NCBI GenBank assembly: GCA_033977485.1
Contig: CM066984.1
Span: 111,273,251 to 111,337,250, forward strand
Direction: 5' to 3'
DNA length: 64,000 bases
Origin: Hydrangea macrophylla
Lineage: Eukaryota > Streptophyta > Magnoliopsida > Cornales > Hydrangeaceae
The notes under the pieces are model-generated. The model was not told where the DNA came from. It worked only from the letters and a program-made list of their open reading frames with translations, and made no database searches. Shown in pieces: positions 23,526-34,291 of the stretch; position 1 is the first letter of the stretch, and each line of letters starts with the position of its first letter. A program made the position numbers and the translations under genes.

Positions 23526-24457
23526 GCCATTATGAATTGTCACAGAACTATAGCAGGGTTGCTAGAGCTACCCTTTTCTTCAACAAGGCCAAAACAGAGA
23601 GAGACACTATTCAACAAGGCCATGGAAATCTCAGGCAGCACAAGGCCATGGAAATCTCAGGAAGCACAAAACCCTCACTGCTGTCGAGTCAATGTTTTCA
23701 ATCTCCAACCAAACTAACTAGAGCAACACGGTCCCTCACTGGCGGCGGCGATTAACAAAGCTCAGGCGGCGACGACTGCCATGGTGATAGTGGTGGTGAT
23801 CGATGGTTATGGACGACGATAGGGATGGCAGGCAGACCACCACGAGCATATCCGAGTAGATCTGGTCTTTTTTTTTTTTTTAATTTATTTATTTATCATT
23901 TTTTGTGAAATTTATCAACATTTTTTTTTACCAGATTTTGATATCGATCAACAATGTTACGTAGATCTAGTTGAGTAGGTGTAGATATCAAAAGTTATGA
24001 AATTTTACAACATTTTTTTTTGGTGAAATTTCACTACTTTGTTTACATTTTCAGTTTTGAAGGTGAGAAAAATCAGGTGAGAAATTTATAATCAAAGTAC
24101 TAGAACCGAGAATTTCTCACCAAAAAGTGAGAAATTTGCATCAAAATTCTTGAACCGAGAATTTATCACCAAAAAGTGAGAAATTTCTCACTTTTTTTTT
24201 CCTCCCTCTCTCACCAAAAAGTCAGTTTCTCTCACCAAAATTTGATTATTTGCCTTCTTTTTTTTTTTTTTTTTTGTTAGATCATAATTTGTTGACTGCA
24301 TTGCAGTTTAGATCGTAAGTGTATAATGTCGCATGGGGTGTCTACATATAACATGTCTTTATCTTTTTGAGTTTTTATCTCTTGATCTTTTTATATTGCA
24401 GAATCAAAATTCTATATTAATTCAATTTTGAGTTTGGTCCATTTCTATATTTTTATA

Positions 24458-24497
<40 letters not shown>

Positions 24498-24596
24498 TTT
24501 ATGGGTTTTGAATTTCAAAATAGTGAGAAATTTCTCACTGTAATAGAGAAAAATGGTGAGAAATTTGTTTTATTTGGTAAGAAATTTCTTTGTTAA

Positions 24597-24652
<56 letters not shown>

Positions 24653-24912
24653 GTATAACAAATCAGGTTTTTGAATTTAAAACCATGATTTATGGGAGTT
24701 TGGGGTAATTATTAAATTTCATCTTTTAATTCTCTCTCTTTCTATATATATATATATATATAATAAATCTGGGTTTTGAATTTCAAAACCTGATTTATGG
24801 GAGTAGGGGCATTTTGGTCCTTAAAATAGGCGAGGGACTAATTTTTAAGTTGACTTATAGAATGGATCAATTTCTAGATACTGATACAATAAAGGACTGA
24901 AATCTAAAGAAC
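22860..24912. mobile_element. Unclassified 2-kb element, relative of 15352-16885
   Basis: Starts AGAAATATAAGATATAGTCC. Its distal part (GGGACTAATTTTTAAG, then AGGACTGAAATC) mirrors the start in degenerate inverted form. It inserted in TATATA of the kinase 3' flank, where copy A is empty at about 8128. Contents include a TC microsatellite (23460-23521), a CT tract (24601-24633), AT runs, and several perfect GTGAGAAATTTCTCAC palindromes (for example near 24175 and 24523). No transposase seen. Confidence 0.55.
23460..23521. repeat. TC/GA microsatellite, about 31 repeats
   Basis: Uninterrupted CT dinucleotides. It produces long Ser-Leu and Arg-Glu open frames on both strands that are not genes. 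Confidence 0.95.
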
Positions 24913-24926
24913 CCTATATATATATA

Positions 24927-25097
24927 GGGAATGGACTTCAGTCCGGTAAGCTCAGTGCTGTGTGTGCTGTGCACACACAGTTTGCACAGTAAAACTGCTT
25001 TTGTAAAAGCAGTTTTTCAAAACTGGGCAGTTTTACTGTGCAAACTGTGTGTGCACAGCACACACAGCACTGAGCTTACCGGACTGAAGTTGTTTCC
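24927..25097. mobile_element. Near-perfect hairpin foldback element
   Basis: Two arms of about 62 bp are exact reverse complements (left from ACTTCAGTCCGGTAAGCTC to ACAGTAAAACTGC, right its inverse). They are separated by about 30 bp that contains a smaller inverted pair. It inserted into TATATA next to the element ending at 24912, and is absent from copy A. Arms this uniform suggest recent origin. Confidence 0.85.
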
Positions 25098-25154
25098 ATA
25101 TATATAGAAACAGAGCTTTTATTCGTTCAATGAATGATGCTGCTATAATTCTCT

Positions 25155-25155
<1 letters not shown>

Positions 25156-25188
<33 letters not shown>

Positions 25189-25196
25189 AAAAAAAA
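25156..25196. repeat. Homopolymer of 41 cytosines
   Basis: An uninterrupted C run followed by T, C and an A-rich stretch. Copy A has only CCCCACAAAAAAAAA at this place (8175-8190). The length may be real or an assembly artefact. Confidence 0.9.
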
Positions 25197-25411
25197 AAAA
25201 TTAAAAATAAAAAAATAAAAAAAATTTGTTCAAGTGAATCCTATTTCAAGGACTTAAAACACTGCTCTTTCACTTCCTCTTTTAAGCCAGTCGGTTTTGG
25301 CCGTTTGATGAAGTAATTGTCCCAATGAGTTTGTATGTTAGAAAATGTTGGAGTAGAAAGATAACTGGAGGTTTTTTTTTTTTTAAAAAAATAGTTTCTC
25401 ACATCAACGAG

Positions 25412-25600
25412 CTAAAATGCGGCTTGGATGAAATGCTGATTGAATGTTTAGGGACTCTTTTGGTTTTTGGTATTTTCTATTCTGGGTGTTGTACCTGCTC
25501 CAGTGGGTCTTTTTGCTCCTGTTTTGATGGGTAGATGTTCCGTCCTTTACTAACATGTCTTTCATTAATACAGTTTATCTTTTAAAAAAAAAAAATTTGT
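25412..25600 (+). mobile_element. 5'-truncated LINE-like tail (copy B)
   Basis: Same insertion as 8399-8582, with the shortened flanking duplication TCAACGAG (25404-25411 and 25606-25613). Confidence 0.6.
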
Positions 25601-25827
25601 TTATTTCAACGAGTGAACAATGTAAGTGATATGCCTAAAAAATACCACCTAACCATTCGCTAACACTTGTCAGATCTACAGGTAGTAATGATATGACTAC
25701 CACACCAGATTATAAGGAAAGACTCTAGGGCAGTTAAAATTATCATATGATACAAGGGCCACCAACCACTTAGGCCTGATATGAGGCCCATTAGCTAAGC
25801 TGCTTATATATATATATATATATATAT

Positions 25828-25975
25828 ACAGTAATGCTACAAGCACAGAAAAATGCACAGAATTTGTGCACAGAATTGATCCAGACTATTCATTTCGGTG
25901 GTCCCCATACCAAAATGTGTGGGGGCCATCAAAATGAGTGGTCCAGATCAATTCTGTGCACAAATCATTTCTAAT
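25828..25975. mobile_element. Foldback MITE with TTTGTGCACAGAATTGATC arms
   Basis: AATTTGTGCACAGAATTGAT on the left is answered by ATCAATTCTGTGCACAAAT on the right. Both sides abut TA microsatellites. Nested in the solo LTR. Confidence 0.75.
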
Positions 25976-25997
25976 ATATATATATATATATCTACAA

Positions 25998-26642
25998 GGA
26001 TAACTCTTGGGGCACATAAGAATCTCACATAAACAAGATACATAAACTTTATGTGTCTATCTCTCTCCTCTGTGGATCCCACAGATACTGTGGACCCCAC
26101 AGTGTTAGTGGACCCCATCAGGAGAGAGATAGACACATTGTGATTTATGTATCTTGTTTATGCAGGGCCGGCCCTGAGATGCCAAAATTCGGCCGAGGCC
26201 TCAAGCGAACTTTCAAAAGGACCTAAAAAATGAGGCCCCTATGATAAGTTTCATAGAAATTAGGAAGAAATTAGAAGAAAATAGACCTAAAAATGATAAA
26301 TTTCATAGAAATTACGAAGAAATTAGAAAAAAATAGGCTTAAAAACGATAAGTTTCATAGGAATTGTGAAGAAAATAGGCCTAAAAATGATAAGTTTCAA
26401 AGAAATTGAGAAGAAATTTGAAGAAAATAGGCCTAAAAATGATAAGTTTCATAGAAATTATGAAGAAATTAGAAGAAAATAGGCCTAAAAATGATAAGTT
26501 TCATAAAAAATAGGAAAAAATTAGAAGAAAATAGGCCTTAAAATGAGGCCTAAAAATAAGGCCCCATGCGGCGGCTTGGCCGCTTTGCCTCAGGGCCGGC
26601 CCTATGTTTATGTGAGATTCTTATGTGCCCCAAAAGTTATCC
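25998..26642. mobile_element. Mutator-type MITE, family M, copy c
   Basis: Ends GGATAACTCTTGGGGCAC and GTGCCCCAAAAGTTATCC, flanked by a perfect 9-bp duplication TATCTACAA (25989-25997 and 26643-26651). The element itself is about 195 bp. The remainder is the hAT-type insertion at 26163-26604 and its target duplication. Confidence 0.9.
26163..26604. mobile_element. hAT-type MITE with internal 52-bp tandem repeats
   Basis: Ends CAGGGCCGGCCCTGAG and CTCAGGGCCGGCCCTA with a perfect 8-bp duplication TGTTTATG (26155-26162 and 26605-26612). About six tandem units of 52 bp (CCTAAAAATGATAAGTTTC, CATAGAAATTA, GAAGAAATTAGAAGAAAATAG) fill 26220-26545. Confidence 0.9.
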
Positions 26643-27214
26643 TATCTACAAACACATGCAAAATAAATCCCTTGGAGATAAGGGGAAAATATTAACACGT
26701 GGAGCCCTAAAATGGGTGAACCCATGATCTAGCCCATGATCAGCCATCACTCATTAAGGAGGAGAAAAGGAAGAGCACGATCCCATGATCATTGTCCGGG
26801 CAGTGGGAAGCAGTAACACACTCTGAATATATAAATATGGTAACAAAAAGGTTTGGAAAGGAGGAAAATCTCTAGCCTGATACATTTTTCTTTTTCTCTT
26901 TATTTATGTACATTTTTCTCATCCTCTCTAACTTACTGACTTGATCGTTGGAGGAGGCTTAGGGAAAAATAACCCCCAATTCTTTCCTTTTCTGTTTCAG
27001 GTGATCAGGTCAATAAGGGAGCCATGTTGGAACATCAAATCGTCCATGTGAAGTGATTGAATTGGAATCTCCCAGACGCGCAGATTTTTGGTAACATCAG
27101 TAAGTAATCATAATGTTTTGACAAGTTGGGTTGAGCCAAACTCAAGAACTTTGTAACACTATCCAGTATGGCAGTTAACAATGTCATTAGTATGACATGA
27201 AATATATTCAGAAT

Positions 27215-27388
27215 GAGTAATATTTGGGACACAACCTTCGTACAACTTTCATACAACCTCCCCAAAAGATGTGTCTATCTCTCTCTTGTGATGTCACTGG
27301 ACCCCACAGTGACACAGGAAAGAGATAGACACATCTTTTGGGGTGGTTGTATGAAAGTTGTATGAAGGTTGTGTCCCAAGTATTACCC
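27215..27388. mobile_element. Mutator-type MITE, family M, copy d
   Basis: Ends GAGTAATATTTGGGACACAACC and its inverse ending GTCCCAAGTATTACCC. Copy A lacks it (8718-8724). The flanking duplication is degenerate. Confidence 0.8.
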
Positions 27389-27511
27389 TTTAAAAACCCA
27401 GAAAAAGTTCGATTTAAAAAATAAAAATAAAAATAAAAAATCCCAAAAAAAATAAGAAATGCGAAAGAATGAGTAGCACTAACTCAGAAGAGAAAGGAAC
27501 CTAACATTGAC

Positions 27512-27545
<34 letters not shown>

Positions 27546-27929
27546 TCAATTCTCATTAGTATATTCGAATCTAACAAGAATATCGTTAGATCAATAGATT
27601 AATTTGTCGGTCAGTGTTACCAACAAAGGAAGAGATGAAAGAGGAAAGAGTATATATGAGAGACAAGATTTTAGAGAGGACAGAGAGGCATCAATTCTTT
27701 ATTTGTTCTAATTTTTATTGAATTTTAGTGTAATATTCGAAAACACTTAAAACTTTTTGTTTGTATGAATTAGTATTTGGATGTTGGACTTGATCCTTAA
27801 ATTGTATGTTGATATTTATTTCTTGTGCATGCGTTTCGTAGTTGTGTTTTTTGAAATATTGATGTTATTGCAGGTATATAGCACGTAAAAATAACCTAAT
27901 TTGGACAAAAATAAAAAATAAATATATAA

Positions 27930-28505
27930 TTTCCCTGTACTATTTGTGGTGCATTTTAATGCGTCACAAATACTAAACATAATTATGATAGAGTATTTGT
28001 AACGCATATATCGGCGTCATATAATAATATTTTTAAAATAGAAATTATTGTGACGCCTACTATGTGTGACAAATAATAACAAATAATTAAAGTTATTAAG
28101 TATTTGTGACGCACTACAGACGTCACAAATAATATTCTTAATATGAAAATTATTATTTGTGACGCCTAATAATTTTCAACGTCTACTATGCGTCACAAAT
28201 AATAATAAATAATTAAAGTTATTGAGTACTTGTGGCACATATACACAACACAAATAGTCACCATTTGTGACGCGTATTGTGCGTCACAAATAATACTCTT
28301 ATTGTGGCGCATGTATTTGGTATTCATGACTGTTTATTTGTGATGACATATTCTATTATTTGTAACGCGTTGACTGCGTCACAAAAAAATTATTTGCAAC
28401 TAGGGATTTTGTGACCCCAATTGTGTCACAAATAAGTATTTGTGACGCATTTTGATTATTTGTGACGCACTTTGCGCGCCATAAAAAGTCAAATTTGTTG
28501 TAGTG
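27930..28505 (-). mobile_element. CACTA-like transposon end with subterminal repeats
   Basis: The right edge reads CAAATTTGTTGTAGTG, whose inverse begins CACTACAACAAATTTG, a plant CACTA (En/Spm) terminus. More than a dozen ATTTGTGACGC units in both orientations fill the segment, as in CACTA subterminal regions that bind transposase. A matching opposite end was not found. It lies directly beyond the end of duplication copy B. Confidence 0.65.
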
Positions 28506-28832
28506 TACTACAACCCTTTTTTCTTGCTATTCTAGCTGAGTCGGAAGGTAAAATACAATAATTTGTATGACAATGCAAATACAATGGTTTGTTTTGAACC
28601 TTGAGTGGGATCAATTGACTCCGCTGGTGGAAACAGACTGACCAAAAGGGTGTAAATTCTTAGTAGGAAGAGTAATGTGAAACTTTCCAAATGTTATTTC
28701 AATACATTTGCCAGTGAGACTATCTCAATAAGGATGAGACTACTTCAACATACACCAATAACAATTAGCTGGACCTACTGCCATATGTGTTGAGAACATA
28801 TCATTAGCCTAGTAGGAAATGTGGGCCAATTC
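28506..28832. other. 3' flank of the dioxygenase gene
   Basis: Non-coding sequence between the CACTA end and the dioxygenase stop codon. No distinct poly(A) signal was assigned. Confidence 0.4.
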
Positions 28833-29081
28833 TCAAGAGAGAGTGCGAAGTAGGTCAAGAGCTTCACCGGCATGTGTGTTCTTTGATATTCGTAGATTCC
28901 TGAGATCTTCATACGTAAAAGGAACATATAGACTGGGATGCGCAGAGTCCACGAGTTTCGGCGGAGCCTCCACTACTGCCTCCTTTGGACCCAAGAGAAA
29001 TGAGGCAATTAATAACCGTACTGTTGCTTCCTTGCATTGTACTCTATGTTTCACATTCAAGAATCTTCCATTACTCCAAAC
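28833..29081 (-). CDS. DAO-like: DAO-like dioxygenase, exon 3
   Basis: The last exon encodes 82 residues from VWSNGRFLNVKHRVQCKE to the stop. It supplies the distal iron-binding His (NVKHRV) and the 2-oxoglutarate-binding Arg (ATVRLLIAS), then FLLGPKE and the C-terminal region LYVPFTYEDLRNLRI. The acceptor is TTCAAG|GTTTGG, phase 0, joining the DTTK end of exon 2. Open and well conserved. Confidence 0.9.
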   Translation of the reverse strand, partial: VWSNGRFLNVKHRVQCKEATVRLLIASFLLGPKEAVVEAPPKLVDSAHPSLYVPFTYEDLRNLRISKNTHAGEALDLLRTLS

Positions 29082-29819
29082 CTTGAACATGTATATTACA
29101 TAACATATCATATCAGCAATCATGTACAACCACACTAGTTATGAATTAATGGTAATTTAGCAAAGTCTGATTAGGATTTGTTTGGTCATGAATTTTGTAA
29201 GGAAAGAAACACACGTCATTGTCCGGTAAAAATATTAAGGAAAAGAAAATAGGGCAAGAAACATATTGAAGCTTTTTAATTTTATTAGCGCCTTCCCTTC
29301 CTCTTAATTTCTTGACTCCTGCTATATTTAAGATTTTAATCATAGTGTTATTTAAGTATGGAAGAAAACACAAGAAAAAAATCCTTAGAAAATGGTTTTC
29401 AGCCTTATATCCCTTGCACGTTTTCTTTTCATTCTCTGCAAACCAAACAGAACTGTAAGACATGTTTGAAGAATGCATAAAGCGGGCAAAGCCTCCACCA
29501 CAGCCAAAACTTTTGGAAATTTTCTTAATGCTTGGGTTTTGAATGTAAATAATTTAAATAAAAAGAAAAAAGGAAATTTTAGTCAACGGGCGTGAAAAAA
29601 AGACTTTTCGATCTTAGATCCAACCTGTTTTTTTTTTTTTAATTCTAGGAAAAGGTCATAACTAATTATATGAAATTTGTAACATATGGATTTGATTTAA
29701 ACAATATTCCTTAATTAGGGAATTTTGGCCAAAATTAAAAATTGGTTGTCCTTAAAACTCAAATAATACAATATTAGGGATTTTTTATACCAATTTATAT
29801 ATATATATATATATATATA

Positions 29820-29868
29820 TAGGAAAAAGTAGAAGAAGAAGAAGAAGAAGAAGAAGAAGAAGAAGCAA
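29820..29868. repeat. GAA microsatellite in intron 2
   Basis: AGA/GAA trinucleotide run following a TA microsatellite (29799-29821). Confidence 0.85.
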
Positions 29869-30128
29869 AACTGAGAAAGTGGAAAGGTCAATTACAAGGA
29901 TCAATGGAGCCTAACTAAAAACGTGAGTGTTTCTCTTCTTCTAGTGTTTTATGTATCATTTATTGACTATTATGTTTGCTCCCTCCCCTTTGTTAAGTTT
30001 GATAGATCTTATCAAACTTCAATTACAGGTTGATCAGCAAAAAGATTACAATGACACAAAATTATGCTTAGTCATTGTTATATATGTTCTCACTACGATG
30101 TAAGAGTTACTTTTCTCAAATATATTTA

Positions 30129-30415
30129 GGGTCCGTTTGATAAAACTAAAAAATTAAGTACTAAAAATTAAGTGCTAAATTTTAAGTACTGAAAGTTTTA
30201 AGCGATTGAATTTGCAATACTAAAAACAGTAGTTCAAGTACTAAGATAGAATGCATTCAGTGATTATTTTCAGTAGAAATTTTTCACTTAAAGTTTTTAG
30301 CAGGATTTTGGTTAGGTTTTTCAATTAAGCGGTATGTTATCAAACACACTGAAAATAAGTAAGTGCTGAAAATTTTCATTTTCACCACTTAATTATTAAG
30401 TTATCAAACACACCC
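30129..30415. mobile_element. Tourist-like MITE in dioxygenase intron 2
   Basis: Ends GGGTCCGTTTGATAA and TTATCAAACACACCC with a perfect TTA duplication (30126-30128 and 30416-30418). It is 287 bp long. A truncated relative lies at 45181-45300. Confidence 0.9.
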
Positions 30416-30499
30416 TTAGTAATTAACACAAAAATAAATTTTTTTTAATGTCACTTTTAAATAGATATATCTTTGTGCATCAAATATTGTGTAGCTTAG

Positions 30500-32532
30500 T
30501 GTCACAGCCCGGTCCCATAATAGCGGAACCGGAGCCCGTGGCACGCCACCGAGGCTACGCCAATTCATTAACATTCCCAAAAGATTAGTTTTAAGAACAC
30601 ACGCAGCGGAATAAAACAAGTCATTTTGAAAATCATCCGTCCAGTCGATTGGGGCTTCAAGGTTTCAGTCGACTGGTAAAGTCCGGTCGACTGAAGTCCA
30701 GCCTGGCCAAAAAATATCAGTTTTGAAAACCATGATCCATTCGACTGTGTCGGGGACCCAGTCGACTGATCCTCCATGAAACGATGCAGAGAGTTGCTGA
30801 AAAGGAGGCTCCAGTCGACTGTTCAACAAACCAGTCGACTGATCCCCTGAAAGCAGCATATTCTGCAGTATTTTCAAGTTTAAAAGCTTTTGAATTCAAA
30901 CGGGGATCAAACACACACTTCCAAAAGTACTCCAAAGCAATCCTAACTGTATTAACATATTACCGAAGCACAGTTACAACATGTTACTAACTATTACAAC
31001 ATTTTAGATTCGTTCTAACATACCAAGTTAAACATAACTAAAAACCATAAGAATTCTTATTACAACATTCCTATTGTCCCAAAACTACAAGATTAACGTT
31101 CAAGTTGCCTTCTAAAAGAACTCCCAACCCACGTGCTCACTTCTGTAATTCCTCGCCAGCATTTATACCTGCAATGGTTATTTGAATAACCATACATATT
31201 CGATTTGTTTAAGCTAATGCTTAGTGAATAAATCAACATATGTACATGAATGATAAACATATTCGTATTCACATCTCTACATTTCATACTAGTTGCCGGA
31301 GACTCACGTGCCCGTCCATACTCCCAATCCGCGATTCCTCGCCAATAAGTCCACGCGAAAGGGTAAGACCCACGATTCTTCTCTTTAATCGTGCGACCTT
31401 AATGCCTATATCGGCTCCACAAAATGGCACGGTGACCATGTGCTCCTTCTGACCCACATGAGCAACTTAACATGCTCAAATACATATCACCATGCTCGCG
31501 GAAATCAAACATTTCATCGTGCTATTGGGCCTACTTATCAATACAATTGCTCAATATGAACTACACAGTATATATCTATGAATTAAATACATGCTATTCA
31601 AACATAACATGAATACACGCCAAGAAATCATTCCAAAATATAGTTGGATCACTCACCTCCGATTTACGCTCTTATAATTCAATCTGAAGAAAATCCGTGC
31701 ACAAAGAACGTGCAGAAGTCCGTCTAGTACAATTTCTATGGATCAAAATTCCATTTATCAACTTTTATGAAAAATTCTAGAAAATAACTTTTCGGAAAAC
31801 TTGGCCAAACAAGCCCTAACATATATCAAAACGAAACTCTCACCTCGAGGAGCTCAAATATGAAATCTGGTGAAAAACCAGCGGGCGAACGGGCGTCGTT
31901 TGGCGTCGAGAAGCTCTAAGCTCCTAATCTCCCTTATGGCCTCCTTTGAAACTTATGAAGAAAGCTTTGTAAAAATATCTCATCCATTTCTATCTATAAA
32001 TAGGCAAAACCTTTGGTTACATTTACCTCCCCACTAGTTTTCAAAACTCCTAATCAGTCTCTGAAACTTTCTATACAGTTTATTCATAGCTTTATAAGTG
32101 AAACCTCAAAATTATAAAAGTTTTCGACTAAGTTTCGTTTGGTCTCTAAAACGCGAATTTCTATATGATGTTTCCGAAGTTGCTAATTAGCCTACCAAAT
32201 TAATAGCGTGTTAATTCGTTCTCACCAGGATACTAAAACTAACAACAAATATAAATTCTAAAACAGAAAATAATACAGATATTGAAATACACAGGTAAAC
32301 ATTTATTATCAGATAAACATTTAAAGTATTCCACAGTGACCGTCTCACATTCGCAGAGACGTCGCAACAACAAATCCTCAATCACTACAGTTTCAAAGGG
32401 TTCTCTAATACAGACACCCAAATCAACTCGTGAGTCAAAACTCACTCAACCATATGCCAAAAGGCACGCCACATCACAGTATCATGCATGACAATGAAAT
32501 GCAAAAGCAATAACACAAATACGGGTGTTATA
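30500..32532 (-). mobile_element. Solo LTR (Ty3-type) in intron 2, family A
   Basis: On the - strand it runs from TATAACACCCG to GGCTGTGACA, and is flanked by a perfect 5-bp duplication CTTAG (30495-30499 and 32533-32537). It aligns through its length with the LTR at 48086-50367, which is followed by a Met-tRNA primer site and gag, so the Ty3 assignment is by homology. Its last 250 bp hold seven CAGTCGACTG-like motifs (30640-30850). Confidence 0.9.
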
Positions 32533-32555
32533 CTTAGTTTGGAACCCTCGAAAAT

Positions 32556-32722
32556 GAGTAATGAAACGCTTCTCAAATTTGAATCCCAAAATTATTTCTC
32601 AAATTCTTTAATAGTTGTATCAGATGCAATGGTGGTGGTCAGTGGTACAATATATCACTGCATGTGGTACAACTACTAAAACATTTAAGATCAAAATTTA
32701 GAAATCCTAGCTTTATTCCTAC
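32556..32722. repeat. MITE with AAATTTGAATCC ends, copy 2
   Basis: GAGTAATGAAACGCTTCTC followed by AAATTTGAATCCCA, answered on the right by GATCAAAATTTAG. Relative of 14418-14591. It lies just beside exon 2. Confidence 0.45.
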
Positions 32723-32810
32723 AAAACTGTCACCTTGTGTCGTTGAATCTATTCAATTCACTTATGAATCAGAGAACCAGATCTGAATGACTAGTTGTGA
32801 TTATATGTAC

Positions 32811-33129
32811 CTTGGTAGTGTCTCCGAGATTGACAAGAAGGGTGCCTAGAAATGGATCAATAGGGATAAATGAACCAGAACTGTTCATCACTTCAAGACC
32901 ACCAACATTTTCATCATCTTGAAGAATGGTGAGAAATCCAGAGTCTGTGTGTATTTGTACACCAGAGGACCCAACAATTTCTGGAGTAAAGTTGTATTTG
33001 TTTACCCTGAATTTGCAAGGCCATCCTTCGAATGAAATACCACCAGCCAACCCCATTCCCTCTGCCATTTTATGCCCTATATTCATGGCCAGCTCATGTA
33101 TTGCTTTAGCATATTTCCCAATCACCTCC
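32811..33129 (-). CDS. DAO-like: DAO-like dioxygenase, exon 2
   Basis: Encodes 106 residues from the split Arg codon (SHQ-R-EVIGKYAKA) to LVNLGDTTK. It carries NKYNF, the iron-binding pair in QIHTDSGFLTIL and the conserved GGLEVMNSSG. Acceptor TTATCAG|GGAGG and donor ACCAAG|GTACAT are both canonical. No stop or frameshift. Confidence 0.93.
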
Positions 33130-33233
33130 CTGATAACCATCACAACTCAAAATGAAATTTACTATTTGCATTTGTTGAAAGCAACTTTAAGGCAGACTTA
33201 TCAATAAATAAGTCTGTTCTAAAAAATGTGGGT

Positions 33234-33541
33234 TGTTCCTTTGAGTATGGGATATATGGGGTTAGGCTTCAATTTTATTGTGGTGGTTGGCTCTGGGAGT
33301 GTTGCTTTATTGATGTTCTCTTGCATTCTATTTAGGGTGGAAGAGAGTCCTGCCAGTTTTTTTGGGAATTTCTTGGTTTGGTTTTAGGGGGTTTCTTGTT
33401 CTCTTTTAGGGGTATTTGGTTTGTCAGTTTCTTTGGGAAGCTTAGAGAGGTTGCTTTTGTGCCATTTTTATGGGTGTGTTGTTCCTTTCTTGGCCTTCAT
33501 GGCTTGCCTTCTATATAAACTTTGCTTTGCGGTTCAAAAAA
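33234..33541 (+). mobile_element. 5'-truncated LINE-like retroposon in intron 1
   Basis: T/G-rich sequence ending GGTTCAAAAA, flanked by a duplication of about 13 bp, AAAAAATGTGGGT (33221-33233 and about 33540-33552). Composition resembles the tail at 8399-8582. Confidence 0.7.
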
Positions 33542-33858
33542 AAATGTGGGTCGTGTCATAATGTTGCAACTTTGTGCCAAAATTGCTTGAACTTTGACAA
33601 CGATGTTGTTTTTCAAAACTACTACTTTTCAAATGATACAATATTTTAGCAGCAGAAAATAAATAGACTACGTTGTATTTCTATTTGCATATCTACCCTT
33701 TTTTTCACTCCATATGTCTACTGTTTGTTTTGCATTTCCTTTTTTCATACAAAAATAATGACAATTACTCCGTGAGTGCAAGTAGTAGAGAGAGACAAAT
33801 CTAGAAAAAAAAATATTGAAGTGAGTTAGTTTTGAACTCATATAAGTAAGTAGGAAGA

Positions 33859-34012
33859 GGCTCTTAAGTGAACAGGGTAGAGTGAACTTACTCAGTGAAT
33901 TGACTTTTTAGCCTAAAAGAACCCACGGGTCAGCGGGGCATTCCACGGATTCTTTTAGGCTAAAAACTCAGTTCACTAGATAAGTTCACTCTACCCAGTT
34001 CACTTAAGAGCC
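33859..34012. mobile_element. Foldback MITE with GGCTCTTAAGTGAAC ends
   Basis: GGCTCTTAAGTGAAC and GTTCACTTAAGAGCC are perfect inverted repeats, continued by GGTAGAGTGAACTTA and its inverse and, inside, TTTTTAGCCTAAAAGAA and its inverse. The target duplication is unclear. Confidence 0.8.
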
Positions 34013-34291
34013 TAACCTTAAGTATGTATATACATATAGACACCAACTGTAAACATTTAAAGAGGGTGCATGTGAGCTCTTTGTTTTTTAGAGAGAGTAA
34101 GCAACGACTTAGCCTTGTTAGTAAAAAAGCACTCCAAGCAACACTCGCACAAGACCACTATACCAAATGATTGAAAAAAGTAAAATTTATTGACTAAAAA
34201 AATAGTTTTGTGGAGAAAGTAGAAAATGTGAAGTGAGTGATTTAGAGTAGTTGATTTATTTATTTATTTTTAAATAAATATTATATATATA

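Larger units (their letters stand above)
25627..27099 (+). mobile_element. Solo LTR with nested MITEs
   Basis: Begins TGATATGCC and ends ACATCA, flanked by a perfect 5-bp duplication GTAAG (25622-25626 and 27100-27104). The empty site is preserved in copy A at about 8607 (AATGTAAGTAATCATAATG). About 0.65 kb of the 1,473 bp is LTR. The rest is a foldback MITE (25828-25975) and a Mutator-type MITE (25998-26642). Retroelement superfamily not determined. Confidence 0.8.
14818..27595. repeat. Tandem segmental duplication, copy B (expanded)
   Basis: Same order and orientation as 321-8935, but about 12.8 kb against 8.6 kb because of later insertions: hAT at 15244-17137, MITEs at 18350, 21746, 22299 and 27215, a repeat at 22860-24912, a hairpin element at 24927, and a solo LTR at 25627-27099. 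The kinase gene inside is broken. Insertions absent from copy A date after the duplication. Confidence 0.9.

Noticed and set aside
23291..23755. Arg-Glu and Leu-Ser repeat proteins
   Set aside because: Translation of a CT/GA microsatellite.
26220..26545. CRISPR-like regular repeats
   Set aside because: Direct 52-bp tandem units without unique spacers, inside a hAT MITE in plant DNA.
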